A program made the position numbers and the translations under genes. Below are positions 8,449-15,692 of a stretch of DNA of 64,000 nt, piece by piece. Positions within the stretch are counted from its first letter, which is position 1. Each line of letters starts with the position of its first letter. Location of the stretch: the NCBI GenBank assembly GCA_910589665.1, contig CAJUTR010000002.1:124001-188000 (forward strand). Direction: 5' to 3'. The stretch is from an uncultured Eubacterium sp. GTDB taxonomy: Bacteria > Bacillota > Clostridia > Lachnospirales > Lachnospiraceae. Under the pieces are notes generated by a model. That model ran no database searches, had not been told where the DNA came from, and saw only the letters and a list, made by a program, of their open reading frames with translations.

Positions 8449-9387
8449 TTAAGCAAGTGTAAACTTAGCTTTCAACACGGTGATCTCATCTCCGCTCTGA
8501 TATGGGCAGTTATCTTTCAGGTTCGGGATGTAGAACATGATCGGATAGTTGATGTTCGTATCTGGATCTTTGTCGCCGTTCATAGCATCCTTCGGAATGG
8601 TATAAGAGAAATTGTAGGTATATGTTTTACCTTTTTTAATCTTACCTTCTACTACTTTTGCACGTTTGTGAGAAGAATCTTTCTTCACAGATGCAAGGCT
8701 CCAGCTCTTACCAGCTTTTTTAGCAATCGAAGAACGAAGTTTGGAGTCGATCACATGGTAAACGAATGGATAAGTTCCGTCGCTTCCGCCCTTTGTGTAG
8801 TTAAAGCAGAAACCTAACTCTGCAAGGTCGTTTTTACCAGAGTTCTTAAGTGTGACAGAGATGTTGATCTTCTTTCCTCTGTAGTCAACACCGCCGTTTG
8901 CCGGATCATAGAATACGGCACGGCAGAGCCACATTCTGAATGAATTGTACTTGAATTCACTGTAAGGGCACTTAACCGGAGCTGCAAAAGATTCACCTGA
9001 ACTGGAATCTGATCCCGTCTCTTTTGTAAGATCATAAATGACTGTACCGGATTTTGGTGCACTAACTTTTACTTTGCATTTTGCGGATGATTTGCCAACT
9101 TTAGCGGTGATCGTTGCCTTTCCTTTAGCAACACCTGTTACCGTACATTTTTTGCCTTTTGCCTTAATGGAAGCAATCGCTTTATTGCTCGTAGACCATT
9201 TAGCCTTGGCATTTGCTTTCAAGTTTACCGTTTTGCCGGCTGCGAGAGTCACTGACTTTTTATTCAGTTTTGCCTTCTTAGCAGCCGATGCGTCAGATGG
9301 TGATGCGACTGCTGCGGAAGTTACGACTACAGCTGAAGCCAATGTTACTGCAACAATTTTCTTTGAAATTTTTGAGAACATAAACAT
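8449..9387 (-). CDS. Secreted protein with a bacterial Ig-like (Big2-type) domain
   Basis: A 312-residue exported protein. The N-terminus is a signal peptide: basic start, hydrophobic core to about residue 30, then an Ala-rich cleavage region near SDASAAKKAK. Residues about 38-110 form one Big2-like domain (LNKKSVTLAAGKTVNL, WSTSNKAIASI, GVAKGKATITAKVG). The rest is a beta-rich region of unknown family with many aromatic residues and the motif PYSEFKYNSFRMWLC. Two ATGs, 9387 and 9381, compete; AAGGAGG suits the second slightly better (10-base rather than 4-base spacing). It has its own promoter (9459-9487) and is probably monocistronic. Confidence 0.75.
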   Translation of the reverse strand: MFMFSKISKKIVAVTLASAVVVTSAAVASPSDASAAKKAKLNKKSVTLAAGKTVNLKANAKAKWSTSNKAIASIKAKGKKCTVTGVAKGKATITAKVGKSSAKCKVKVSAPKSGTVIYDLTKETGSDSSSGESFAAPVKCPYSEFKYNSFRMWLCRAVFYDPANGGVDYRGKKINISVTLKNSGKNDLAELGFCFNYTKGGSDGTYPFVYHVIDSKLRSSIAKKAGKSWSLASVKKDSSHKRAKVVEGKIKKGKTYTYNFSYTIPKDAMNGDKDPDTNINYPIMFYIPNLKDNCPYQSGDEITVLKAKFTLA

Positions 9388-9458
9388 TCTTCCTCCTTTT
9401 AATTTTAGCTACCATGTTTGTGAAAATCCACAAATATGTATAGCGATATTATAAAGAC

Positions 9459-9487
9459 ATTATAACATTTCCATAAAGGGAATGCAA
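9459..9487 (-). promoter_or_regulatory. Sigma-A promoter of the secreted Ig-like protein
   Basis: Read on the minus strand: TTGCAT (9487-9482), 17 bases, TATAAT (9464-9459). The leader to the coding start is about 65 bases. Confidence 0.75.
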
Positions 9488-9516
9488 GTCCTAAGCGAAA
9501 AATAATATGGGAATTT

Positions 9517-10119
9517 TTACTTTGCCTTTTGCTTGCGCTTTGAAAAAAGATTTCTCTTCTTTTCCTTTTTTTCACTTATTTTTGCACTGGCGGCCTCCTG
9601 GCGCGCTTTTTGAAATGTTCGTATCGTTTCGTCCAGCTGCTTAAAACGGGCTTCTTCCTCTTCATCCCTTTGCCTGATGAGGAAATCAATCTCCTTGCGG
9701 ACATTATCTGAAACCCTGGAACTGATATCATCGCTCATTTCTTTGGAATTTTCGCTCATGGCATCTTTTATGATATTAGTTAGTATAGACTTAAATTGTG
9801 TCATTTTATCGGCATTGCCGCTTGAATCGGAAGATTTTACGGAACTGCTTCCGGTCTGGTAGTACGTCGCCGCAGAAGGAGCGGAAGCCGAGGAAGGAAG
9901 CTGATCCCTTATATCTTTCAGCGATATATGGCTTGCTTTCAGGTTCTGGATCGATTTAAAGATTTTCAGGTCGTCGTCTGTATATATGCGGTGCCCCATA
10001 GAATTGCGGGCAATATTCAGGTTAAGCTCGTCTTCCCAATAGCGCAGCACATGAGGTTCAACATTCATCAGTTTGGCTGCTTCTGAAATCGTGTAGCAAA
10101 GCTGTACAGGTTCTTTCAT
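9517..10119 (-). CDS. MerR-family DNA-binding protein, RacA-like layout
   Basis: A 200-residue protein. Residues 8-75 are a MerR-type winged helix (YTISEAAKLMNVEPHVLRYWEDEL, then GHRIYTDDDLKIFKSIQ). A Ser-rich linker (about 76-105) leads to a long charged coiled coil (about 110-185) and a basic tail ending in KRKQKAK. There is no effector-binding domain of the metal- or drug-sensing type. The HTH plus coiled coil resembles RacA and similar chromosome- or membrane-associated MerR proteins, so a structural role is as likely as gene regulation. It lies downstream of dnaB on the same strand but beyond a strong terminator. Confidence 0.75.
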   Translation of the reverse strand: MKEPVQLCYTISEAAKLMNVEPHVLRYWEDELNLNIARNSMGHRIYTDDDLKIFKSIQNLKASHISLKDIRDQLPSSASAPSAATYYQTGSSSVKSSDSSGNADKMTQFKSILTNIIKDAMSENSKEMSDDISSRVSDNVRKEIDFLIRQRDEEEEARFKQLDETIRTFQKARQEAASAKISEKKEKKRNLFSKRKQKAK

Positions 10120-10200
10120 AATTTATATTCCGTCCTTTCTAAGCGCTTCGGCGAAGCCCCAACGCTTCCGTGAAGCTAAAGTTGACTTAAGTATAACAAA

Positions 10201-10240
10201 AGGGGAAAGGAGTTCAAGTATCCTTTCCCCTTTTTTTGAA
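10201..10240. terminator. Terminator after dnaB
   Basis: AGGGGAAAGGA (10201-10211) and TCCTTTCCCCT (10221-10231) form an 11-bp stem, with T-runs on both strands. On the minus strand it ends the gdpP-rplI-dnaB unit before the MerR gene. Confidence 0.85.
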
Positions 10241-10291
10241 AAAACGGTTGACAGCTTTTCTGTTAATGCGACAGGAAAAATGAAAAAACGC

Positions 10292-11629
10292 CTAATTGGT
10301 TTCCAAATTTGCAAATTTCGTGAATTCAGAAAGCCATTTCAGTTTGACCGTACAGGTAGGGCCGTTACGCTGTTTGCCAATAATGATTTCCGCAATGCCT
10401 TTGTCTTCCGAATCTCGATGATAATATTCATCTCGGTAAATAAACATCACGACATCGGCGTCCTGTTCGATCGCGCCGGATTCACGCAGGTCGGATAGCA
10501 TCGGGCGCTTGTCCTCACGGCCCTCAACGGCGCGGCTGAGCTGGGACAGGGCGATGACGGGACAGTCGATCTCTCTGGCAAGCGCTTTCAGGGAGCGCGA
10601 AATATCGGAAATTTCCTGCTGGCGGGATTCATTCCGCCGGCCGCCGCTGCCCGACATCAGCTGCAGATAGTCGATGATGACAAGTCCGAGATCGTTTTCT
10701 ATTTTCATTTTCCGGCACTTGGAGCGGAGTTCCGCAATGGTAATACCTGGCGTGTCATCAATGACAAGCGGGGATTCTCCGAGAAGGATCGTACTTTCGG
10801 TAATTTTCCCCCACTCCTCATCCGCCAGATTTCCAACGCGCATATGCTGGGAGTCGACTTTGGAATTCATCGAGATCAGTCGTTTGGCAAGCTGGATCCG
10901 CGACATTTCCAAACTGAAAATGGCAGTTGACGTGTTATTGCGCATGGCAACGGTTTCCGCGATGTTTAACACAAATGCCGTTTTTCCCATCGAAGGACGG
11001 GCGGCGATCAAAATGAGATCGGATTTTTGGAGTCCTGCCGTGCGGGAGTCCAGATCATAAAATCCGGTGGAGATACCAGTGACGGCACCCACGGTCTTCG
11101 CCGCGTTCTGAATGCTTTCCAGCGTCTCAAGAGCAATCTGCTTGATCGGGACAAAATCGCTCGTAGATCGGTTTTGCACGACATCAAAGATCTGTCGCTC
11201 CGTGTTGTCTAACAGGACGTTCAGATCTTCGGTGTCCTGATAGCAGTCATTGGCGATTGATTCGGAAACGCGGATCAGTCTCCTTAAAACGGCCTTCTCC
11301 TTTACGATTTCTGCATAGTATTTGACGTTGGCAGAAGTCGGAACGGATGAGAGGATATTGCTGATGAATTCTACGCTGCAAAGTTCTTCTGGGACTTCCT
11401 GTTCACGTAGCTTATTTTGCAGCGTGACGGGATCGACCGGTTTTCCTTCTTGATAAAGGGACAACATTCCGTTATATAATGTTTTATATTGAAGCGTATA
11501 AAAATCCTCCGGCAGCAGAAGTTCAGAAACAGTCATAATGGCGTCTGGATCTAAAAGGATAGCGCCTATTACTGATTGTTCCGCTTCTGCACTGTGGGGG
11601 AGGATTCGTTTTATAATCTGTTCTTCCAT
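10292..11629 (-). CDS. dnaB: Replicative DNA helicase DnaB
   Basis: A 445-residue hexameric helicase. The N-terminal domain starts HSAEAEQSVIGAILLD; the RecA-like motor carries Walker A (ARPSMGKTAF), the Walker B region (LGLVIIDYLQLMSG) and the arginine-finger region near GAIEQDADVVMFIYRDEYY. It unwinds the fork using ATP. ATG 11629 is chosen because GGAGAG, the sequence around the upstream ATG 11641, is itself the ribosome site. It directly follows rplI (27-base gap), the usual Bacillota order. No intein is present. Confidence 0.96.
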   Translation of the reverse strand: MEEQIIKRILPHSAEAEQSVIGAILLDPDAIMTVSELLLPEDFYTLQYKTLYNGMLSLYQEGKPVDPVTLQNKLREQEVPEELCSVEFISNILSSVPTSANVKYYAEIVKEKAVLRRLIRVSESIANDCYQDTEDLNVLLDNTERQIFDVVQNRSTSDFVPIKQIALETLESIQNAAKTVGAVTGISTGFYDLDSRTAGLQKSDLILIAARPSMGKTAFVLNIAETVAMRNNTSTAIFSLEMSRIQLAKRLISMNSKVDSQHMRVGNLADEEWGKITESTILLGESPLVIDDTPGITIAELRSKCRKMKIENDLGLVIIDYLQLMSGSGGRRNESRQQEISDISRSLKALAREIDCPVIALSQLSRAVEGREDKRPMLSDLRESGAIEQDADVVMFIYRDEYYHRDSEDKGIAEIIIGKQRNGPTCTVKLKWLSEFTKFANLETN

Positions 11630-11655
11630 GTTTCTCTCCATGAGCGCACATCTAT

Positions 11656-12105
11656 TTAAATTTGTTCTTTGACGATTACTTTAAGTTCAGTCGTTACGTT
11701 CGGATGAAGTTTGATTGGCACATGGAAGGTTCCGATGCTTTTGATCGGATCATTCAGGTGCATTTTCTTTTTGTCAAGATCATACCCCAGCTGTTCTTTG
11801 GCAGCGGCAGAAATCTCTTTTGTAGAAACAGAGCCAAATGCCCTTCCGCCGGAACCGGCTTTGATGGAAAGAGTTACGGATTTCCCGGAAATCTCTTCGG
11901 CGAGTTTTTTTGCCTTTTCCAGATTTTCAGCAGCAATCTTTTCTTCGTTTTGTTTTTGGAGCTTCAGGTCGTTCATGCTTTTTGACGTGGCTTCGACGCC
12001 GAGATTCTTTTTCAGGATGAAGTTTCTAGCGTAACCGTCATTGACCGATACGACTTCCCCTTTTTTTCCTAGTGATTTTACATCTTCTAAAAGTATTACC
12101 TTCAT
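11656..12105 (-). CDS. rplI: 50S ribosomal protein bL9
   Basis: A 149-residue protein of normal bL9 length. It opens MKVILLEDVKSLGKKGEVV and contains DGYARNFILKKNLGVEAT, the classic bL9 signature. A central charged helix joins the C-terminal domain (GKSVTLSIKAGSGGRAFGSVS). bL9 binds 23S rRNA near the L1 stalk base. The ATG directly abuts the gdpP TAA stop, so translation is probably coupled; AGGAAGGTG inside the gdpP end supplies the ribosome site. Confidence 0.97.
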   Translation of the reverse strand: MKVILLEDVKSLGKKGEVVSVNDGYARNFILKKNLGVEATSKSMNDLKLQKQNEEKIAAENLEKAKKLAEEISGKSVTLSIKAGSGGRAFGSVSTKEISAAAKEQLGYDLDKKKMHLNDPIKSIGTFHVPIKLHPNVTTELKVIVKEQI

Positions 12106-14160
12106 TTATAAGTCACCTTCCTCTTTCATATCTAATAATATTTTTCGTATTACTTCGCCGCCCTCCTGGAGAGAACAGTCGTGCAGCTGTGCACCGGCAC
12201 TCGTGATGTGTCCGCCGCCGCCCAGTTTCTCCATTACGACCTGTACGTTTAATTCGTCAATGGAACGGGCGCTGATATATATTTTTCCTTCAAATTCCGT
12301 GAGCACAAACGTGGCTTTTATGCCGTCAATGTCCAAAAGCTCGTTGGCGATCTTGGCGCCGACGATCGTTGGCGATTCGCAGTTGTTGGCATTGCAGAGG
12401 GAAATCGCGTAGTGATCCAGGAAAATATCCGTATTTTGGATGGCTTCTGCCTTGACCTTATATTCATTCAGGTCCGAACGGAATAATTTGCGGATGCGGG
12501 TAATGTCAGCTCCGGAACGGCGAAGGAACGCGACGGCTTCAAACGTGCGCACGCCGGGTTTGTTCATAAAGTTGTTCGTATCGACCATAATACCAGAGTA
12601 CAGGGCGTCGGCCTCATAAGATTTTAGTTTTACTTCCTCGCCGACGTACTGAAGGATTTCTGCCACCATTTCACACGTAGAGGACGCAAAAGGCTCCACG
12701 TAGGAGAGGGTAGGGTTTTGGAACGACTCGCCTGCCTGCCGGTGATGATCCAGCACGACGAGGGAAGACGCAAGTTCGACGAGACCGGGTTCATCCGTAT
12801 AGGAAGGGTGGTTCACGTCTACGACTACGAGCAGCGTATTGTCCGTCATAAGGGAGCGCGCGGTCTCACCGGTAATGAATAGATCCGATTTGTATTCATC
12901 ATGTGATTTCAGCATCGCGAGCATAGGACGTAGGGAAGATGTTACTTTGTTTACGACGATATGGGCCGGTTTGCCGAGCGCGGCGGCGATATGGTAAATA
13001 CCGATCGCGCTTCCGATTGCGTCGACATCGGGCAGCTGGTGTCCCATGATGATGATCTGCTCTGCGGCGATGATCGACTCGCGGAGTGCGTGTGCTTTTA
13101 CCCGCGCTTTTACCCGCGTATTTTTCTCCTGTTGGATACTCTTTCCACCGTAGTATAATATATTGTCCTTGTTTTTGATCACGACCTGGTCGCCTCCCCT
13201 GGCAAGCGCGAGGTCGATTGCGCTCCGGGCGTATTCCTGGCGTTTATTGAACGTGTCAGCCTGTGTGCCGATCCCCATACTGATTGTGATGCTGACATCT
13301 TCCCCGACGTTGACATTCCGTATCTCATCCAACAGGGAAAATTTATTGTTCTGCAGTTCGGACAGATATTTGTGTTTAAAGAGAAAAATATATTTGTCCT
13401 TCTCCAGTTTCTTTGTAATGGCATCAATTTTTAGCATGTATTTGTTGATCTTCCGATCAATCAGGGCGGACAGAAGCGCGCGGCGCACCTCGTCGACCGG
13501 CTCCAGTGACTCGTCGTAGTTGTCGATGTACAATAGTCCCACGTCAAGCCGCTGTTCGTTGTTTTCCTTAATATAACGTACGATCTCCGTCTCGTCATAG
13601 AGATAAAAGACATAAAAGTTATCGCTGAGGACAAACGGGGATGCCGTTTCATCCTGTATCTCCTGTCCCGCGTCTACCATGTTCACTTTTTGGATGACCG
13701 CTTTGTAATAATTTTCTTCGGTATGAAAATGGATTTCCGAATTTTCTTCGATTGTCTTTGGAAATGTCTTGACGGAAAGGTTTGGGATGGCGGATTCGAT
13801 CGTAAATTTCCGCCGGGTCATACCGGTGCAGAATAGTTTGGTAAACTGCCAGTTGCACCATAAGCACGTTCCGGTCCAGTCGGTAATGGCGATCGGCAGG
13901 TCCAGGTCGTTTGCCAGCCGGTTCACGGTGCGGTTAAAACGGATCGCGTATTGTACCAGATCGCCGAGAAGAGCTTTTCTTTTATAAAAAAATAAAAGAA
14001 CGGCAATGATAATATACAAGATCACGTATATGGTCATCAGGATTCCGATTTGGTTGTCTAATGTATATATATGAAGATTTACAGCGGCTAGCAGCAAAGA
14101 GAGCATGAGCGGCCAGCGCAAATAGGAACGCATCGTTTCCTGGATTTTTTTCTCGTTCAA
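12106..14160 (-). CDS. gdpP: Cyclic-di-AMP phosphodiesterase GdpP (GGDEF-DHH-DHHA1)
   Basis: A 684-residue membrane enzyme starting at TTG 14160 behind AGGAGG. Two membrane helices (about 15-60) are followed by a PAS-like region, a degenerate GGDEF domain (about 170-320) and the DHH-DHHA1 module. The DHH part has DVDAIGSAIG, VVDVNHPS and LDHHRQAGE metal-binding motifs; the DHHA1 part ends with GGGGHITSAGAQ. In Bacillota GdpP hydrolyses c-di-AMP to pApA, controlling potassium, osmotic and cell-wall balance. It heads the gdpP-rplI-dnaB unit and has an extended -10 promoter. Confidence 0.93.
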   Translation of the reverse strand: MNEKKIQETMRSYLRWPLMLSLLLAAVNLHIYTLDNQIGILMTIYVILYIIIAVLLFFYKRKALLGDLVQYAIRFNRTVNRLANDLDLPIAITDWTGTCLWCNWQFTKLFCTGMTRRKFTIESAIPNLSVKTFPKTIEENSEIHFHTEENYYKAVIQKVNMVDAGQEIQDETASPFVLSDNFYVFYLYDETEIVRYIKENNEQRLDVGLLYIDNYDESLEPVDEVRRALLSALIDRKINKYMLKIDAITKKLEKDKYIFLFKHKYLSELQNNKFSLLDEIRNVNVGEDVSITISMGIGTQADTFNKRQEYARSAIDLALARGGDQVVIKNKDNILYYGGKSIQQEKNTRVKARVKAHALRESIIAAEQIIIMGHQLPDVDAIGSAIGIYHIAAALGKPAHIVVNKVTSSLRPMLAMLKSHDEYKSDLFITGETARSLMTDNTLLVVVDVNHPSYTDEPGLVELASSLVVLDHHRQAGESFQNPTLSYVEPFASSTCEMVAEILQYVGEEVKLKSYEADALYSGIMVDTNNFMNKPGVRTFEAVAFLRRSGADITRIRKLFRSDLNEYKVKAEAIQNTDIFLDHYAISLCNANNCESPTIVGAKIANELLDIDGIKATFVLTEFEGKIYISARSIDELNVQVVMEKLGGGGHITSAGAQLHDCSLQEGGEVIRKILLDMKEEGDL

Positions 14161-14213
14161 AGGCTTCCTCCTATCCTGTATCCGAAATCAGGCAAATTAC
14201 GATATATAAAACC

Positions 14214-14222
14214 ATTATACCA
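14214..14222 (-). promoter_or_regulatory. Extended -10 promoter of gdpP-rplI-dnaB
   Basis: On the minus strand TG-G-TATAAT, an extended -10 element, about 55 bases before the gdpP start. The -35 region (TTCCCT) is weak, as is common for extended -10 promoters. Confidence 0.6.
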
Positions 14223-14300
14223 CGGATGGAGAAAAAAGGGAAGCTTGCTTTTTGAAAATGCGGAACCAGAAAGTGGGAGGTGCGTCAAAAAGGCGAAAAA

Positions 14301-14339
14301 GGACTGGCTGGCAGACAAAAAATGTCTGCCAGCCAGTCC
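14301..14339. terminator. Strong terminator between rpsR and gdpP
   Basis: A perfect 17-bp stem: GGACTGGCTGGCAGACA (14301-14317) and TGTCTGCCAGCCAGTCC (14323-14339), loop AAAAA. A T-run on the minus side ends the rpsF-ssb-rpsR transcript. Confidence 0.92.
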
Positions 14340-14359
14340 GTATTTGTTTTTTTATTTTA

Positions 14360-14626
14360 TCAGTCAAGTGTGTATGGCATCAATGCAACGTGGCGGGCAC
14401 GTTTGATCGCTGCCGTAAGCGCGCGCTGATGCTTTGCACATGTGCCGGTGATCCTTCTAGGAAGGATCTTTCCTCTCTCGGACATGTAGCGTTTCAGCTT
14501 GTTTGTGTCTTTGTAGTCAATATAATCATGCTCTTTGTCAGAACAAAATGCGCATACTTTTTTCCTTCTGCGAGGGCCTCTTCTTCTTGCTGGAGAATCC
14601 GAGCCATTTCCCTTGTTATAAGCCAT
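14360..14626 (-). CDS. rpsR: 30S ribosomal protein bS18
   Basis: An 88-residue protein. ATG 14626 is preferred over an upstream in-frame ATG (14650) because AGGAGG lies between them at proper spacing. The body has RRRKKVCAFCSDK and the conserved YKDTNKLKRYMSERGKILPRR block. CAFC and a downstream Cys (TGTCAKHQR) suggest the zinc-binding form of bS18. It is the last gene of rpsF-ssb-rpsR. Confidence 0.96.
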   Translation of the reverse strand: MAYNKGNGSDSPARRRGPRRRKKVCAFCSDKEHDYIDYKDTNKLKRYMSERGKILPRRITGTCAKHQRALTAAIKRARHVALMPYTLD

Positions 14627-14660
14627 TTGAATTGCCTCCTTTTGATGCAATCATTCGGTT

Positions 14661-15116
14661 TTAGTTAAATGGTAAACCGTCCTCTATGCCGTCTGGAATG
14701 TTCATGAAGTCGTCGTCTGCCGCTAAGGCAGGTTCGGGTGCTCCGCCGCCGAATCCGCTGTTTCCTCGGGAAGCAGCCGCATTTGCGTCTGCGGTACTCT
14801 TCCTCTCAGCGAATTCAATTTCCTCGGCGATGATTTGCACACTATATACTTTTTCACCATTCTTATTCGTATAGTTATCGTTCTGCACGCGGCCGGTGAG
14901 CAGCATGCGCGAACCCTGTTTGAAATATTTCTCAACAAATTCAGCCTGTTTGCCGAACGCAGTACAGTTAAAGAAATCGACGTCCGATTCTCCCTGACGG
15001 GCAAACCGGCGGTTTACAGCGATACTAAACCGAGCAATTGCCAACGAATTTTCTCCCTGAGAATACCGTATCTCAGGATCTCTTGTCAAATTACCCATAA
15101 AAATTACTTTATTCAT
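14661..15116 (-). CDS. ssb: Single-stranded DNA-binding protein
   Basis: A 151-residue SSB. The OB fold opens MNKVIFMGNLTRDPEIRYS and has DFFNCTAFGKQAEFVEKYF. A Gly/Ala-rich linker leads to the acidic C-terminal tip DGIEDGLPFN, the partner-binding tail found in SSBs. It coats single-stranded DNA as a tetramer and recruits replication and repair proteins. It lies between rpsF and rpsR with AAAGGAGG before the ATG. Confidence 0.96.
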   Translation of the reverse strand: MNKVIFMGNLTRDPEIRYSQGENSLAIARFSIAVNRRFARQGESDVDFFNCTAFGKQAEFVEKYFKQGSRMLLTGRVQNDNYTNKNGEKVYSVQIIAEEIEFAERKSTADANAAASRGNSGFGGGAPEPALAADDDFMNIPDGIEDGLPFN

Positions 15117-15135
15117 GGAAGGATTCCTCCTTTTC

Positions 15136-15423
15136 TTATGCTTCCTGTTTTACGCATAAGTATCGAATCACGTTGTCCATAATGCGAAGCCGCTGTTCAA
15201 TTTCGCCCGGCGTATCCGGCTCGGAATCAAACTGAATAAAGTAATAAAAGCCTTCACTCATCTTCTGAATTTCATAGGCAAGTCTTTTTTTGCCCCATTC
15301 ATCGACGTTTGTAATCGTACCGCCAAATGTAGTGATGTACTCTTTGGCTTTTTCGACCGTGGCATTTCTTACTTCGTCATCAACTTTTGCACTAACAACT
15401 AAAGCTAATTCATACTTATTCAT
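15136..15423 (-). CDS. rpsF: 30S ribosomal protein bS6
   Basis: A 95-residue protein. The start is ATG 15423: the upstream in-frame GTG is part of the AGGAGGTG ribosome site. The fold begins MNKYELALVVSAKVDDE and contains VDEWGKKRLAYEIQK and EGFYYFIQFD, typical of bS6, which pairs with bS18 on the 30S platform. It is the first gene of rpsF-ssb-rpsR and is preceded by a strong promoter and an untranslated leader of about 100 bases. Confidence 0.96.
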   Translation of the reverse strand: MNKYELALVVSAKVDDEVRNATVEKAKEYITTFGGTITNVDEWGKKRLAYEIQKMSEGFYYFIQFDSEPDTPGEIEQRLRIMDNVIRYLCVKQEA

Positions 15424-15532
15424 AGTTGCCTGCACCTCCTTTTGGTCTCTGGCTCTCCCTTAAAAGATTTTGGTAGGATCCCTTTTACTCAGGGGAGAAC
15501 AAGGAATATGATTTTTTACATCACGGAGTTAT

Positions 15533-15561
15533 ATTATAGCACGGGGAAAGAGAGAATGCAA
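15533..15561 (-). promoter_or_regulatory. Sigma-A promoter of rpsF-ssb-rpsR
   Basis: Minus strand: TTGCAT (15561-15556), 17 bases, TATAAT (15538-15533). The leader could host bS6:bS18 autoregulation, but I could not recognise that structure with certainty. Confidence 0.75.
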
Positions 15562-15595
15562 GAAAAATATTGGGAAAACTTGTTTTAAATTTCCC

Positions 15596-15624
15596 TTTAC
15601 ATCTGGCATGACAAGTGATATGAT
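15596..15624 (+). promoter_or_regulatory. Sigma-A promoter of nrdD
   Basis: TTTACA (15596-15601), 17 bases, TATGAT (15619-15624). It is back to back with the rpsF promoter, and inverted repeats follow it directly. Confidence 0.7.
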
Positions 15625-15630
15625 TAGAGC

Positions 15631-15672
15631 ACAACATATAGTATCAATCATAATAATAATATACTATATCAA
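15631..15672. promoter_or_regulatory. Paired AT-rich inverted repeats, candidate NrdR-type operator
   Basis: ATATAGTAT (15636-15644) and its exact reverse complement ATACTATAT (15661-15669) lie just after the nrdD promoter and before its start codon. Each half sits in a 16-base block (from 15631 and 15657) that loosely resembles an NrdR box. The 26-base start-to-start spacing differs from the usual three helical turns, so NrdR assignment is tentative. Confidence 0.4.
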
Positions 15673-15692
15673 GTTAGGAGAGTATGTGAGAC